This document shows positions 9,681 through 18,429 of a stretch of DNA of 21,022 nt, piece after piece (position 1 is the stretch's first letter; each line of letters begins with the position of its first letter). The position numbers were made by a program, and so were the translations under genes. The notes beneath the pieces are model-generated. The model was given only the letters and a program-made list of their open reading frames with translations. It made no database searches and had not been told where the DNA came from. The stretch is from NCBI GenBank assembly GCA_036897485.1, contig JAYMTF010001846.1:1-21022 (forward strand), read 5' to 3'. Origin of the DNA: Pelargonium nanum (taxonomy: Eukaryota > Streptophyta > Magnoliopsida > Geraniales > Geraniaceae).

Positions 9681-12385
9681 AAATTCCAACTTTATATTTT
9701 TTTTATATGAAACTCTTACCAATGTAATAGTTTTATATTATTTTATTAAATTGGTCCGCTTTGATTGACGGTCGAAAATATGGCTCTTCAATGTTCAATC
9801 CAATATTTCTATATAAAAAACAGTCATAAATGAGAAAATATTTATTCACATATGTGACATTATCTCTAAGTTTTAAAAATAAAAGAAAATATAATTATCA
9901 TTATTTTGATGACTCATTTACAACCTTTCGAAAATTTGTCAAACACCAAAAATACATTTAACTTTTTCATCACTCATGATATTTTGGGTTTGTTGGCAGA
10001 TGGATAAGGTTAATTAATGACTCTTAGATCCATGGCTCAAATCTAGTATAGATGAAGTAGGGTTTGGTTTAGTTGTTGAACCTTAACAAATGAGTTTTTT
10101 TTTTCTTTTTAACATTTACAATTTTAATAGCATCACATCTTTTATTTCAAATCACAATACTTGAAAAATTAGTTAATGTAACTTTTTTATATAACAAAAG
10201 TCTGACATTCCCGTTTTAATCTTTTAATTTTTAGTATTTCGTTAGGTTCCATTAATAATAAGCATGTTGATGCGTTTCATATTAAATTAAAAAAACTCTA
10301 ATGTATAGTCTCAAAATTACTTTAACACTAAGAATGATCATTTAGGCTCAATTAATGAACTACGGTGCAAACATTGCTACTATAAATAAAATAAAAACTA
10401 GCACATAATGTTGTATGAAAATATGTCATTTTCTCATGTTTGTGTAGTGATCAACCCGGTTATTAGGTTGATGTCTACAATTATAATTTTAAAAAAATAC
10501 ATTTGTTTAAAAAATAAAACATTGAAATAAAGAAAAAACTAACCTAGAAAAAGAGAGAGAGGTAGAGTCAATGGGTTAGGTAAAAAGAAATGTAACTTTT
10601 TTCTCTATGGTCATAAAGAATGTAGATATTAAAAATATTGATATTTATTTACAATAATATCCTATATATTGTGAGAGGAAATTAACAAGGACTTCTTTTT
10701 GGTACTTCCTTTTGACATTACTCATCATTAAATCTTCTCAACTAAGCTTATAGAAACAAAGGGCATTATATTTCACATTGATTGCATTGTCCACTCCACA
10801 ATAGACTCATCAATAATTACTATTTTCATGGACTTTTTTTCTTGGGTGGTTGACATTTATTCTTCCAAAAAGATCACCTTGCACCCCCAAAATTGATTGT
10901 CATCATGAACTTTTTTGTGCCTATTTTTTATTTTCTTTTATGTGTCCAATGGAGGAAGGATACAAATCTACTATGCATGCAAATTTTTCTCTAGAAAATT
11001 AGTATTTGATTAAGAAAGATTAGTGTCTAATAGGATAATTGGAAGTATAAAAGGTTAGTTAGGCACAAATTAGTAATATCATCTTTATAATATCTTGGTT
11101 AGTATTATGTACAAATTAGTAGGCTGGTTTTTTCTCTTTTAACATTGATTTTCATTCTTGAAGAACCCTTATCTTGGTTTGCAGGGAACAAGCAAATGAG
11201 TTCAGGGAGTTTATGATCATTCGCTCGATAAGAATGAAAATCGGGTTGTTAATTATCAAGTTAATATGTTTTTAATTTTGAGTTTTCATATTGTTGATCC
11301 GAACCTCCCTTTTGTAGGAGTGGTCCCTTTGTTAAGCTCTGATAACTCTTTGTACTCTGCTATTTATCCAAACTAGTTTCTGGTTTAGGCCTTTATATAT
11401 GCCTAATTTATAAAAAAAAAATAATCGTGACCCGACTGGTCTGGTCTGTTCAACTAGAACCCTGTGTGTGCATCGATCTGGTTTCAGTGTAGCCCGGAGC
11501 AGAAGTTAAATTAAGTTAAACTAATCCGATGACCCGATTAGCAGGACGATTCGACTTCAGGATATCGGTTTTTAAAATATTGACTAGTATAGAATATAGA
11601 TTATTACAAAGCATGAGGCAACAAAACATGGAAATTGTACAAACTTTAGGTAACTGATTATAGCTTGCCCGCACACTCTGGGCTTGGGTTCCCCGCTCTA
11701 CCTACTCTCTCTCCCCTTTAGAATTTGAGATTGACCCACCTTATTCACTACTATGCAATTTCTCTAATTTTATATATAAAAAGTGTTAATATTTGAAATA
11801 ATTCTCCTTCATATTACAATAATACATGAAGAATATATAAACTATAAGTATTTCCGATAAACTTTTTATGCATTTTAAATATATTTTCTTATCGGACGAT
11901 CTTAAACATCAACGTATGTAAGATAGAAATTGAGCTTCAAGCGTTGTACTTTTTATTTATGTCATATAAGAATATCTCTCGTAAATTTTTATATTGCATT
12001 GATGATCATATTCAAACTAAATTTTGATTTTATTACATACCTAATTATTATTATTTTAGATACTTTTCTTCATTTCCCATATGTTTAGATTTTATTGGCT
12101 AACAACCGAAAAAGATTGTTTTTTTCTTTTCTAAACTAAAGGCGTTCTTTTTTCTTTCAAAATGTTCTTTTAAAATTCTTCGCGTTTATAAGAATCTATT
12201 AAAAGCGCATTGTGAATATTTGTTTGTGTGACTGATTTTAAAATATTTAAGAGCATCAAAGTAGATGTTGCTAAGAGTGCATCCTCCACATTCACACTAT
12301 GTATTCAGTTTTTTATTTTTATTTTTTAATGTTGGCCCCAAAATTTAAATTCCAGCAAACAAAGAGGAAAAAAATACAGAAACTA
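9681..12385. other. AT-rich intergenic DNA with a few inverted repeats
   Basis: No coding region is visible; open frames are short and AT-driven. At 10444-10478 an imperfect hairpin joins GTAGTGATCAACC to GGTTGATGTCTAC. At 11147-11159 and 11230-11242 there is a perfect 13-base inverted repeat (GATTTTCATTCTT) around a 70-base loop. At about 11420-11570 the words GACCCGACTGG, CATCGATCTGG and GACCCGATTAG suggest a decayed repeat. None of these identifies a family. Confidence 0.5.
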
Positions 12386-12393
12386 CAAGCATT

Positions 12394-12489
12394 TGGGCCA
12401 TGCAAAGGCCCACATATACACCATAATCAGGTGTAGGCCCATAAGCTAGGTAGCGATGTAACAATAAAGCCCAAGGAGTCCAAAGCCCA
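12394..12489. promoter_or_regulatory. Site II (TGGGCY) promoter cluster of the dehydrogenase gene
   Basis: Five Site II elements lie within 96 bases: TGGGCC at 12394, GGCCCA at 12407 and 12436, AGCCCA at 12468 and 12484. They end about 190 bases before the start codon. Such clusters are bound by TCP-class factors and mark widely expressed plant genes, often with no TATA box, and I see no TATA box here. GC content rises from 12500, matching a promoter and leader. Confidence 0.6.
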
Positions 12490-12675
12490 ACCACTCCCCA
12501 AGCTGCCACGTAAAGGCGCGATGTTCGACTGTGTTTCCACGCGCAGTGGTGGCGCGTAAGCGCCTCTCCCCGTCCCACGATCATCTTATCCTGTACGACG
12601 TCCCTGTCATTAATACTAGTTTTTATTTTCGATACTCTCAGTCTCAGTGAGTCACCTCGTGAAGATCGCCACGAA

Positions 12676-15232
12676 ATGGCGGAGATAAAGGAAATTGGAG
12701 TGGTGGGCAGCGGCCAAATGGGCTCTGGAATCGCCCAACTCGCCGCCGTGCACGGCGTCGTCCCCGGGCCCGGGGCCACCGCCCCAGCCGCACTCGACAG
12801 AGCCGCCAAATCCATCAAGAGCTCCGTCCAGCGTTTCGTCTCCAAAGGCCTCCTCTCTCAGGTTCGTCAAGCTCGCAACTTTTGCTCCTTTTTATCTGTT
12901 AATTAGTGGTGTAATTGCTCAATTTAATAAAAATAATAACTGAATCTTAGTTCAAATCTGTTCAGCTGGTTTGTGTTGCGCTGTAGATAAAATTCACTGA
13001 ATTTAAACAAAACTATCAGTTCATGCCGATGATCAGCTCATGTGTTGATTTCACATAGAGCCAACGGTCAATTTTTTGGTGTCATGATCTTTATTGGGTT
13101 GTTGGTTTTTGATCTGATGATGAATTTTATAAGTCAAAGTTTTGATTTTTAACTGTTTTTTTGCACTTGTGCTTTGTATCAGTATATACGGTATACCCAT
13201 TACCTGATTACCCAGTAACCAGATGATTTATTGCTTAACCCCCCTAATTGTTTACTAATGCATGAATTTGACAAATATTAGAATATTTGAATTTCAGTTT
13301 CGATATAGTCGGTAGAAATTTGATTATTTTTTCTTCAACATGGGTGAAAACATTACTACAACCAATTTCATTTCTCAAACAGATTTGGAGTCGGTTACAT
13401 GAGTTCTTCAGGAAAATCTGCGAGACCCCTCTTTTGAGATAAAGATAGAGTTGAAAAAGTAATACTTGTTACCATAGAATTGAAGGTAGCGTGTTGGTTG
13501 CATTAATTGATTATTTGTGTGGGACTAAACATTGTACATTTCTTGTGCGCTTATGCAAGTAATGATACTAAACTGTTTTAAGTTATAACAAACTATTTTG
13601 ACCTTCATTCAACAGGCTGTAGGAGATGATGCTCTGAAACGACTGCGGTATACCTCAAATTTGGAGGAGCTGCGATCAGCAGATGTTGTTGTTGAAGCTA
13701 TTATAGAATCTGAAGAAGTGAAGAAAAAGTTGTTTGTTGATCTGGATAGGATCACAAAAGGTTCTGCCATACTAGCGTCTAATACAAGTTCGATCTCCAT
13801 TACCCGCCTTGCTTCTATAACTAGCAGACCAAGCCAGGTTAGTTTCAGTGTAATAATAAAATTTAGTCTTACAAGTCAGAGCAGCTATATTTTACCCCAC
13901 TTTTCAATTATATTTGTTTCTGTCTGTCGTGAATATTGTGTTGTAAATTTGCTTTTGTGATGCTTATTTATATTTGGACTTAATGTTAGTTGCTGCATCG
14001 TTGAACCTTGAGAGTCTTTCTTCTTTGTTAGCTATTGCTAGACATGGTATTTGGTGATCTATGGAACTTTAATGATATATGTAGGAACTTTAATGTTGAA
14101 CCTAATGGATGCCCTCAATTTTGAAATTTGGTTGTAGTTAGTTTGGGTGTTGGTCATAGTCCAAGTAAAGTAGATATGATGCTTGGTGGTTTAGTATGCG
14201 TAGTACATTGTCACATTATATAGTTTGTAGATTTGTGGATCGCTTACGTATAAACTTAGCATTCTTATTTGCATTAATTTATTCATCTCCATAACAAAGA
14301 AGAAGATATTGGTTACTCCTTCAATTCCAAAATGAGTGTCTACATTCCTATCTTTGTAAAGATTAAGGATGAGTTAGTTAGAGTTAGACTTACAGCCTTA
14401 AACTCCCATATGCTCTTGTTCTAATAGACTCAACGGACCTTAACTAAGTTATCGTAGACATATTGTTGGTAATTCATGCATAACTAACAAACCGGAAAGG
14501 AAAGTAGACACTCATCTTAGGGCATTATGAATAGCTTTTCACTAATATCTAATCTATGTTAATGGCGGTCCCAATTTCTTTTACTACCTCACAACTCATA
14601 AGAGATATGATGTTTGCAGGTGATTGGTATGCATTTTATGAATCCTCCTCCTATTATGAAACTAGTTGAGATTGTGCGAGGTGCAGACACATCGAATGAG
14701 ACATTTAATACAACCAAGGCCTTAGCAGAGAGGTGATTACTCGACATATGTATTATGTAACATAGTTGAACTTAGTGTCCTATTTTTTCTCTTCCAGGTA
14801 CTCATATCTTAGCATAAATGCCCTCAACCCTGCCATTGAATTGTTTTCGGTTGGATTTGCAGGTTTGGTAAGACAGTGATATGCTCTCAGGACTATGCTG
14901 GATTCATCGTTAATCGAATCCTAATGCCAATGATAAATGAAGCCTTTTTTACACTTTATACTGGAGTGGCAACGAAGGAAGACATTGATACAGGAATGAA
15001 GCTGGGAACAAACCATCCAATGGGTCCTTTAGAGCTTGCTGATTTTATCGGGTTGGATGTGTGTTTATCGATCATGAAAGTTCTTCATGCAGGCCTTGGA
15101 GACAGCAAATATGCTCCTTGTCCGCTTCTTGTGCAGTACGTTGATGCAGGTCGCCTTGGGAGAAAAAGAGGTCTAGGGGTATATGATTACCGTAAAGCAT
15201 CTGAAGTGAAGAAAGCGTCTCCCCGACTTTGA
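12676..15232 (+). CDS. 3-hydroxybutyryl-CoA / 3-hydroxyacyl-CoA dehydrogenase, bacterial-type, probably peroxisomal
   Basis: The product is an NAD(P)-dependent dehydrogenase acting on 3-hydroxyacyl-CoA, similar to Arabidopsis At3g15290. The model has four exons: 12676-12861, 13616-13837, 14620-14732 and 14863-15232, all with GT-AG introns, joining to 296 codons. The Rossmann motif GSGQMG is at 11-16. Catalytic residues match the family: Ser120 (SNTSS), His141 (GMHFMNPPP), Glu153 and Asn191 ([10 protein letters not shown]). The C-terminal helical domain ([16 protein letters not shown]) is complete. The protein ends in SPRL, and PRL is a known weak peroxisomal targeting signal in this family. 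One oddity: residues 29-36 read VPGPGATA where relatives have a second beta strand ending in the Asp that binds the adenine ribose (DVWLLDTD type); length and frame are kept. Site II elements lie upstream, a MITE sits in intron 2, and a partial copy of exon 4 follows the stop. An AATAAA at 15446 may end the transcript. Confidence 0.93.
12762..12775. repeat. Perfect 14-bp GC palindrome inside exon 1
   Basis: CCCCGGGCCCGGGG is its own reverse complement and encodes the unusual Pro-Gly-Pro-Gly part of the NAD-binding region. It is the most GC-rich run in a window that is otherwise mostly AT-rich. Confidence 0.9.
14316..14531. mobile_element. Stowaway-type MITE in intron 2
   Basis: This 216-bp element is flanked by TA on both sides (14314-14315 and 14532-14533), the target duplication expected for Tc1/mariner-type insertions. 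The left end CTCCTTCAATTCCAAAATGA resembles the Stowaway terminal consensus (CTCCCTCCGTCCCAAAAT type). Terminal repeats at 14316-14343 and 14504-14531 align without gaps; their inner 12 bases (ATGAGTGTCTAC) match perfectly and the outer parts have decayed. It encodes nothing and would have been mobilised by an outside transposase. Confidence 0.82.
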
Positions 15233-15376
15233 ATCAAATTAACCATTGCCTCCTTGTGTAGTACGTTTATGCAGGCCGCCTTGGGAGAAAAAGAGGTCTA
15301 GGGGTATATGGTTACCATAAAGCATCTGAAGTAAAGAAAGCGTCTCCCCGGCTTTTAAAGAATTAAGCACTGCCTC
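15128..15376 (+). repeat. 125-bp tandem duplication covering the end of exon 4
   Basis: Copy 1 (15128-15252) contains the last 34 or so codons and stop of the dehydrogenase. Copy 2 (15253-15376) lies at once downstream, offset by 125 bases, with a gapless match over most of its length and a one-base gap near the end. In copy 2 an early TAG replaces CAG, two residues change (DYR to GYH), and the old stop TGA has become TTA, extending SPRL by LKN before TAA. It probably lies in the 3' UTR. Confidence 0.9.
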
Positions 15377-15445
15377 AATGTTAAGGTTCTCTTTCCTTTC
15401 CTTTCTTGCTTTTCGCAAAGTAGGTTTTGAAGTGTCTTGAAGTCT

Positions 15446-15451
15446 AATAAA
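15446..15451 (+). terminator. Candidate poly(A) signal of the dehydrogenase gene
   Basis: An AATAAA lies 214 bases after the stop codon, in T-rich sequence. Position and motif fit a near-upstream element for cleavage and polyadenylation. Confidence 0.45.
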
Positions 15452-15860
15452 TTCTCTTATAAGCATAAGATGTGAGCATCATCTACACAGAATAGTCTTT
15501 TTTGTGCATAGTAGTTGTCCATAGACTGCAATAGGTTAATAAATATCAACGTTTTCTACTTCTGGAATGATATATTCATGATGTGCTCTTCCTGTTGGTG
15601 ATTTTGTTAGCGCAAAAAGTTAAGAGACTGTTTTCTCTTACCCCTTTCTTGTTTTAAACCTTGCTATTCTTTTGGCCATGTGTATTCTTAGGCAAGAATG
15701 TATTTGTTATGTAGAATAAAAGAAAACAAATCACTACGACCACGAAACTCATCTCAACACGACGCATAGACTGAACTAGAAAAGCCAAGTATCAATCCCT
15801 ACTTTTTAAGAAACACACCCATTTAGCATGAAAATAGGAACAACCTAAGATAGTAAGTAC
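15452..15860. other. Spacer between the dehydrogenase gene and the foldback locus
   Basis: AT-rich DNA in which I see no coding region, repeat or RNA gene. Confidence 0.5.
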
Positions 15861-15872
15861 ATTAACATGAGT

Positions 15873-16214
15873 TTAAACAACTATCTTTACTATTCTTCGG
15901 CTTCTTAGGTGCCTCCGGAAGCAACGATTCCTTGGAGAAATGCTATGCTCAAGCTTAACACTGTCAGGTTCAACTGGCTTGTCTCCCGGACTGCCACAAA
16001 ACTGGAGATGGTCGTCAGTTCTCAAGCTCCCCGAGTCATTCATGTTTAAAGGCACTGGTGGTTGTGTCATGCTCCGAAACGCCACGGAAGCAACTCTCGT
16101 GACCCCATTGTGGCCACGAGGTGACAAGAACTACTTCCGCGGCGTTGCTGCCAAGCATGACACTTCGCCGGTGACTATGAAGTTAAAACACAAGTGACTT
16201 GGGACCTTGAGCAT
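15873..16214 (-). pseudogene. Interrupted minus-strand reading frame of unknown family
   Basis: On the minus strand an ATG at 16214 opens a frame of 27 codons ending in TAG (16131-16133). The same frame then continues for 84 further codons to 15873. The region is GC-richer than its surroundings and lies downstream (minus sense) of a TATA box and Site II elements, so it looks like a once-coding locus. I do not recognise the family. Near its end it encodes DDHLQFCGSPGDKPVE, and the inverted second copy at 16232-16294 encodes the similar DDYLELCNSWGGKPVE on the plus strand. The plus strand also has an 86-codon frame at 15940-16197, so the coding strand is not certain. It could be a decayed gene, a captured fragment or a non-coding foldback RNA. 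Confidence 0.35.
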
Positions 16215-16294
16215 TTTAGCGAGCCAGCCCAGACGACTATCTCGAGCTCTGCAACAGCTGGGGAGGCAAGCCAGTTGAACTTAATAGTGTTAAG
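15954..16294. repeat. Inverted duplication with 63-base arms
   Basis: Arm 1 (15954-16016) and the reverse complement of arm 2 (16232-16294) align without gaps with 49 of 63 identities. The core GTTCAACTGGCTTG is identical in both. About 215 bases separate the arms. Nearly all differences are transitions, some of which still pair as G-U in RNA. The similar peptides encoded by both arms show that they derive from one coding segment. Confidence 0.8.
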
Positions 16295-16313
16295 ATTATC
16301 TAGAGAGTGAAGG

Positions 16314-16414
16314 TTTCATAGAAGAGGAGGTGGTATGTGATTTCAAATTTAGGGGAGCTTGAGAGTATAGGCAAAGTAACTATGCAAAAGAGGTTGTTTT
16401 ATAGAAGAGGAGGT
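16314..16414. repeat. Two direct copies of an 18-base word
   Basis: TTTCATAGAAGAGGAGGT at 16314-16331 and TTTTATAGAAGAGGAGGT at 16397-16414 differ at one base and lie 83 bases apart. The second contains the minus-strand TATA box; in the first a single change removes it. This points to a local promoter duplication. Confidence 0.7.
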
Positions 16415-16550
16415 TGTTTCTAGAGGTGATTGAATCACTGTGATTTGTAGGATATGAGCAGCTGGAGAGTGATGGGTGAGATGGGCTTGGGCTGGTGTTG
16501 GGCCAAGGGAATAAGAAAAAGTTATGAAATTGGGCCTAGAGAGTAGCCCA
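16397..16550 (-). promoter_or_regulatory. Site II cluster and TATA box, minus orientation
   Basis: Five Site II elements (TGGGCT 16482 and 16488, TGGGCC 16499 and 16531, AGCCCA 16545) lie within 70 bases. On the minus strand they are followed by TATAAAA (16403-16397). The order fits a promoter reading leftward into the foldback locus. Site II clusters often work in both directions, but the next plus-strand gene is 800 bases away and has its own TATA-like box. Confidence 0.45.
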
Positions 16551-16569
16551 AAAAAATAAAAGTAAAAAA

Positions 16570-17260
16570 GAAAGGAGAAATTAAATATAGAGTCAGTTAT
16601 TCGGTTTGAGCTCGTTATAATCGATTTTGAGCCGCACTTGAGTTTAAGTATAAACTTTTTTGATAAATGAGTCGAGCTAGAGCGAACTCTGTAAGGTTCA
16701 TAGGCTTGTGATCCATTTGTGTATTATATATTGATACATTTTATATGGTTGGATACATAATATGTTCTTTTCCCATTCAAATATATATACACAGTATAAT
16801 TTTTTTTATCCAACTTATACACATTACACACACAAGATATGTTCAAAGGTCATAGAAAATGTGTTTAGTAAATGACAATCTCAATTTTGAATTGAAAATG
16901 CCTAAAAGTCGAAAAAATAAAAATCGAGATTCTTCGAACAAAACTGTTTCCTAACAATACATTTTTTCGATCACTAACATATCAAATAACCCTAAACCAA
17001 TCTATGTAAAAGGAGCCTATTAGGGCATTAGCTAGCTCCATTGTTGGTCAGGTGGACTGCCCCACCACACCACCCTCCTCCACCCCCACCCAAAAGCTGG
17101 CATTATTAGGGAGACACATCTTTCTTCTTGATTGTGATTGAAATGGAATCCTATGGGCATTGCATAAAAAAATAAAAGCAAAAGAAAGTTGAATAACAGT
17201 ACTTAGATAAGGAAAAGAGATAGAAAAAGGGCATGCAATTTGCTCAACTTTTGTGTGTGT
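16570..17260. other. AT-rich spacer and upstream region of the small Cys-cluster gene
   Basis: No gene is visible. From about 16590 to 16700 there are words such as GAGCTCGTTATAATCGA and GAGTCGAGCTAGAGCGA, typical of decayed plant repeats. A C-rich stretch (17056-17095) precedes the small gene by about 230 bases. Confidence 0.45.
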
Positions 17261-17265
17261 GCACA

Positions 17266-17273
17266 TTATAAGG
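17266..17273 (+). promoter_or_regulatory. TATA-like box of the small Cys-cluster gene
   Basis: TTATAAGG lies 51-58 bases before the start codon, which would give a short leader of about 20-30 bases. Confidence 0.4.
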
Positions 17274-17323
17274 TTTTCTTTGAAACCAGTTCTTGAGAGG
17301 CCAAAGAAGGTGAAATTGAAGCA

Positions 17324-17464
17324 ATGAAGTTCTTGTTTCAGTGTCCATGTTGTTCATGTTTTTGCTTCATGAAGCCAAAGAAAGGGAAGCCAAAAGTGAA
17401 GGATGTTGCTAAAGAAGTTGCTGCCAAGGAAGAGAAGGAAGCTAAGGAAGAGAAGAAAGAGTAG
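17324..17464 (+). CDS. 46-residue Cys-cluster, Lys/Glu-rich protein
   Basis: I do not recognise this family, but it looks like a real gene. An ATG in good context (A at -3 in GCAATGA) opens 46 codons ending in TAG. The protein starts MKFLFQCPCCSCFCFMKP, with five Cys among hydrophobic residues in the first 15 positions. A basic patch (KPKKGKPKVK) follows, then a charged helical tail of Lys, Glu and Ala (EVAAKEEKEAKEEKKE). The N-terminus is too short and Cys-dense for a normal signal peptide; S-acylation or metal binding would both fit, and this is inference. The tail could form a single alpha helix or coiled coil. A TATA-like box lies at 17266 and an AATAAA at 17630, about 165 bases after the stop, framing a compact single-exon transcript. 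A longer frame at 17403-17591 in another phase is a shadow. Confidence 0.68.
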   Translation: MKFLFQCPCCSCFCFMKPKKGKPKVKDVAKEVAAKEEKEAKEEKKE

Positions 17465-17629
17465 TGAAAAGTTATGCAACCACTACCTCAAGTTCTTACT
17501 CACTTTTTTTTATAAATTTTCTCTGATTCTCAATAACATTTGTATTAGATGCAGCATAAAATGCTCAAGAAAATTTGTATGCAGCATGTAGATTTTGTAA
17601 TGGTTAGGGTTTTGAATGCTATAACCGGA

Positions 17630-17635
17630 AATAAA
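17630..17635 (+). terminator. Poly(A) signal of the small Cys-cluster gene
   Basis: AATAAA lies 165 bases after the stop codon, preceded by T-rich and TGTA-containing sequence (near-stop region 17500-17600), as expected for plant 3' ends. Confidence 0.55.
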
Positions 17636-17659
17636 GGTTCACAAGATCTTGGAAATGTC

Positions 17660-18420
17660 TCTGGTTCTTGGAAATAATGTGTTTCACTTTCTTGGCTTTT
17701 TGTTCAAGTTTTGTAGGTTTAGTAGTTTGGTTATTGCATGTTTATTTAAAATGTTAACATAAGGAGGGTTGTCCTGAATCAAAACCCGCTTTGACCTATG
17801 CAGACTTCAACACCAAGAACGAAGAATTTGCATCAAAACCGCGTAACGTGAGTCGGGTTGTGTACGTACCACAAATGAATTCCTACTCTTTGGTTAGAGT
17901 GAGCAACAATATTATCATGTTGGCCAATAACTGTAACACCTTACAATTTGCCACCACGAATGTGTAAAAGAGCTCACTATATTTATGACAACACTTTTAC
18001 CACACCTAGACAACACCCGAACGCTGCTTACGATGTGTCACGTAAACAAAATTTTACTCTCTGAATAGTAGTATCTCATTGAAGTTGAAATGCAATAGCA
18101 ATGATCCTCAATTTCAATATGTTGAAATCAAATAGCTATGATCCTCAAAAATGGAAATATGGCTTCCTCCAGAAGGATCCATATTTTGCTTGGTAGAAGA
18201 GAAATTACACTTCTACCCTTCCTGTACTGTTAATGCATATATAGTTGCATGTGTTGGCATTAAATGAATGGAAATACATGGCAAACAAAAAAACAAACTT
18301 GTGTAGGATCCAGGTCATCCCATTCCAGAAACAGCTAAAGTTATTATAGGTCCCCATCTACAGAATATCGAAGAAAATTACATTATTGATTCGACTATTT
18401 TTCTAAGTCAAATTCAAGGG
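17660..18420. other. Intergenic DNA with a short tandem repeat
   Basis: No gene is visible. A 28-base word (GTTGAAAT...GATCCTCAA) occurs at 18084-18111 and 18121-18148, with 25 of 28 identities and a period of 37 bases. Confidence 0.5.
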
Positions 18421-18429
18421 TTCAATACG

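Noticed and set aside
11290..11420. Possible LINE or SINE 3' tail ending in an A-run (TATAAAAAAAAA)
   Set aside because: An A-run after T-rich sequence is common in this spacer; no target duplication or upstream coding supports it.
12345..12845. 166-codon minus-strand frame over the dehydrogenase promoter and exon 1
   Set aside because: It is antisense to the conserved exon 1 and driven by its high GC; the Ala/Gly/Pro-rich translation is a shadow.
13115..13210. Possible C/D-box snoRNA in intron 1 (TGATGATGA then CTGA)
   Set aside because: The boxes are present but I found no closing terminal stem and no plausible rRNA guide stretch.
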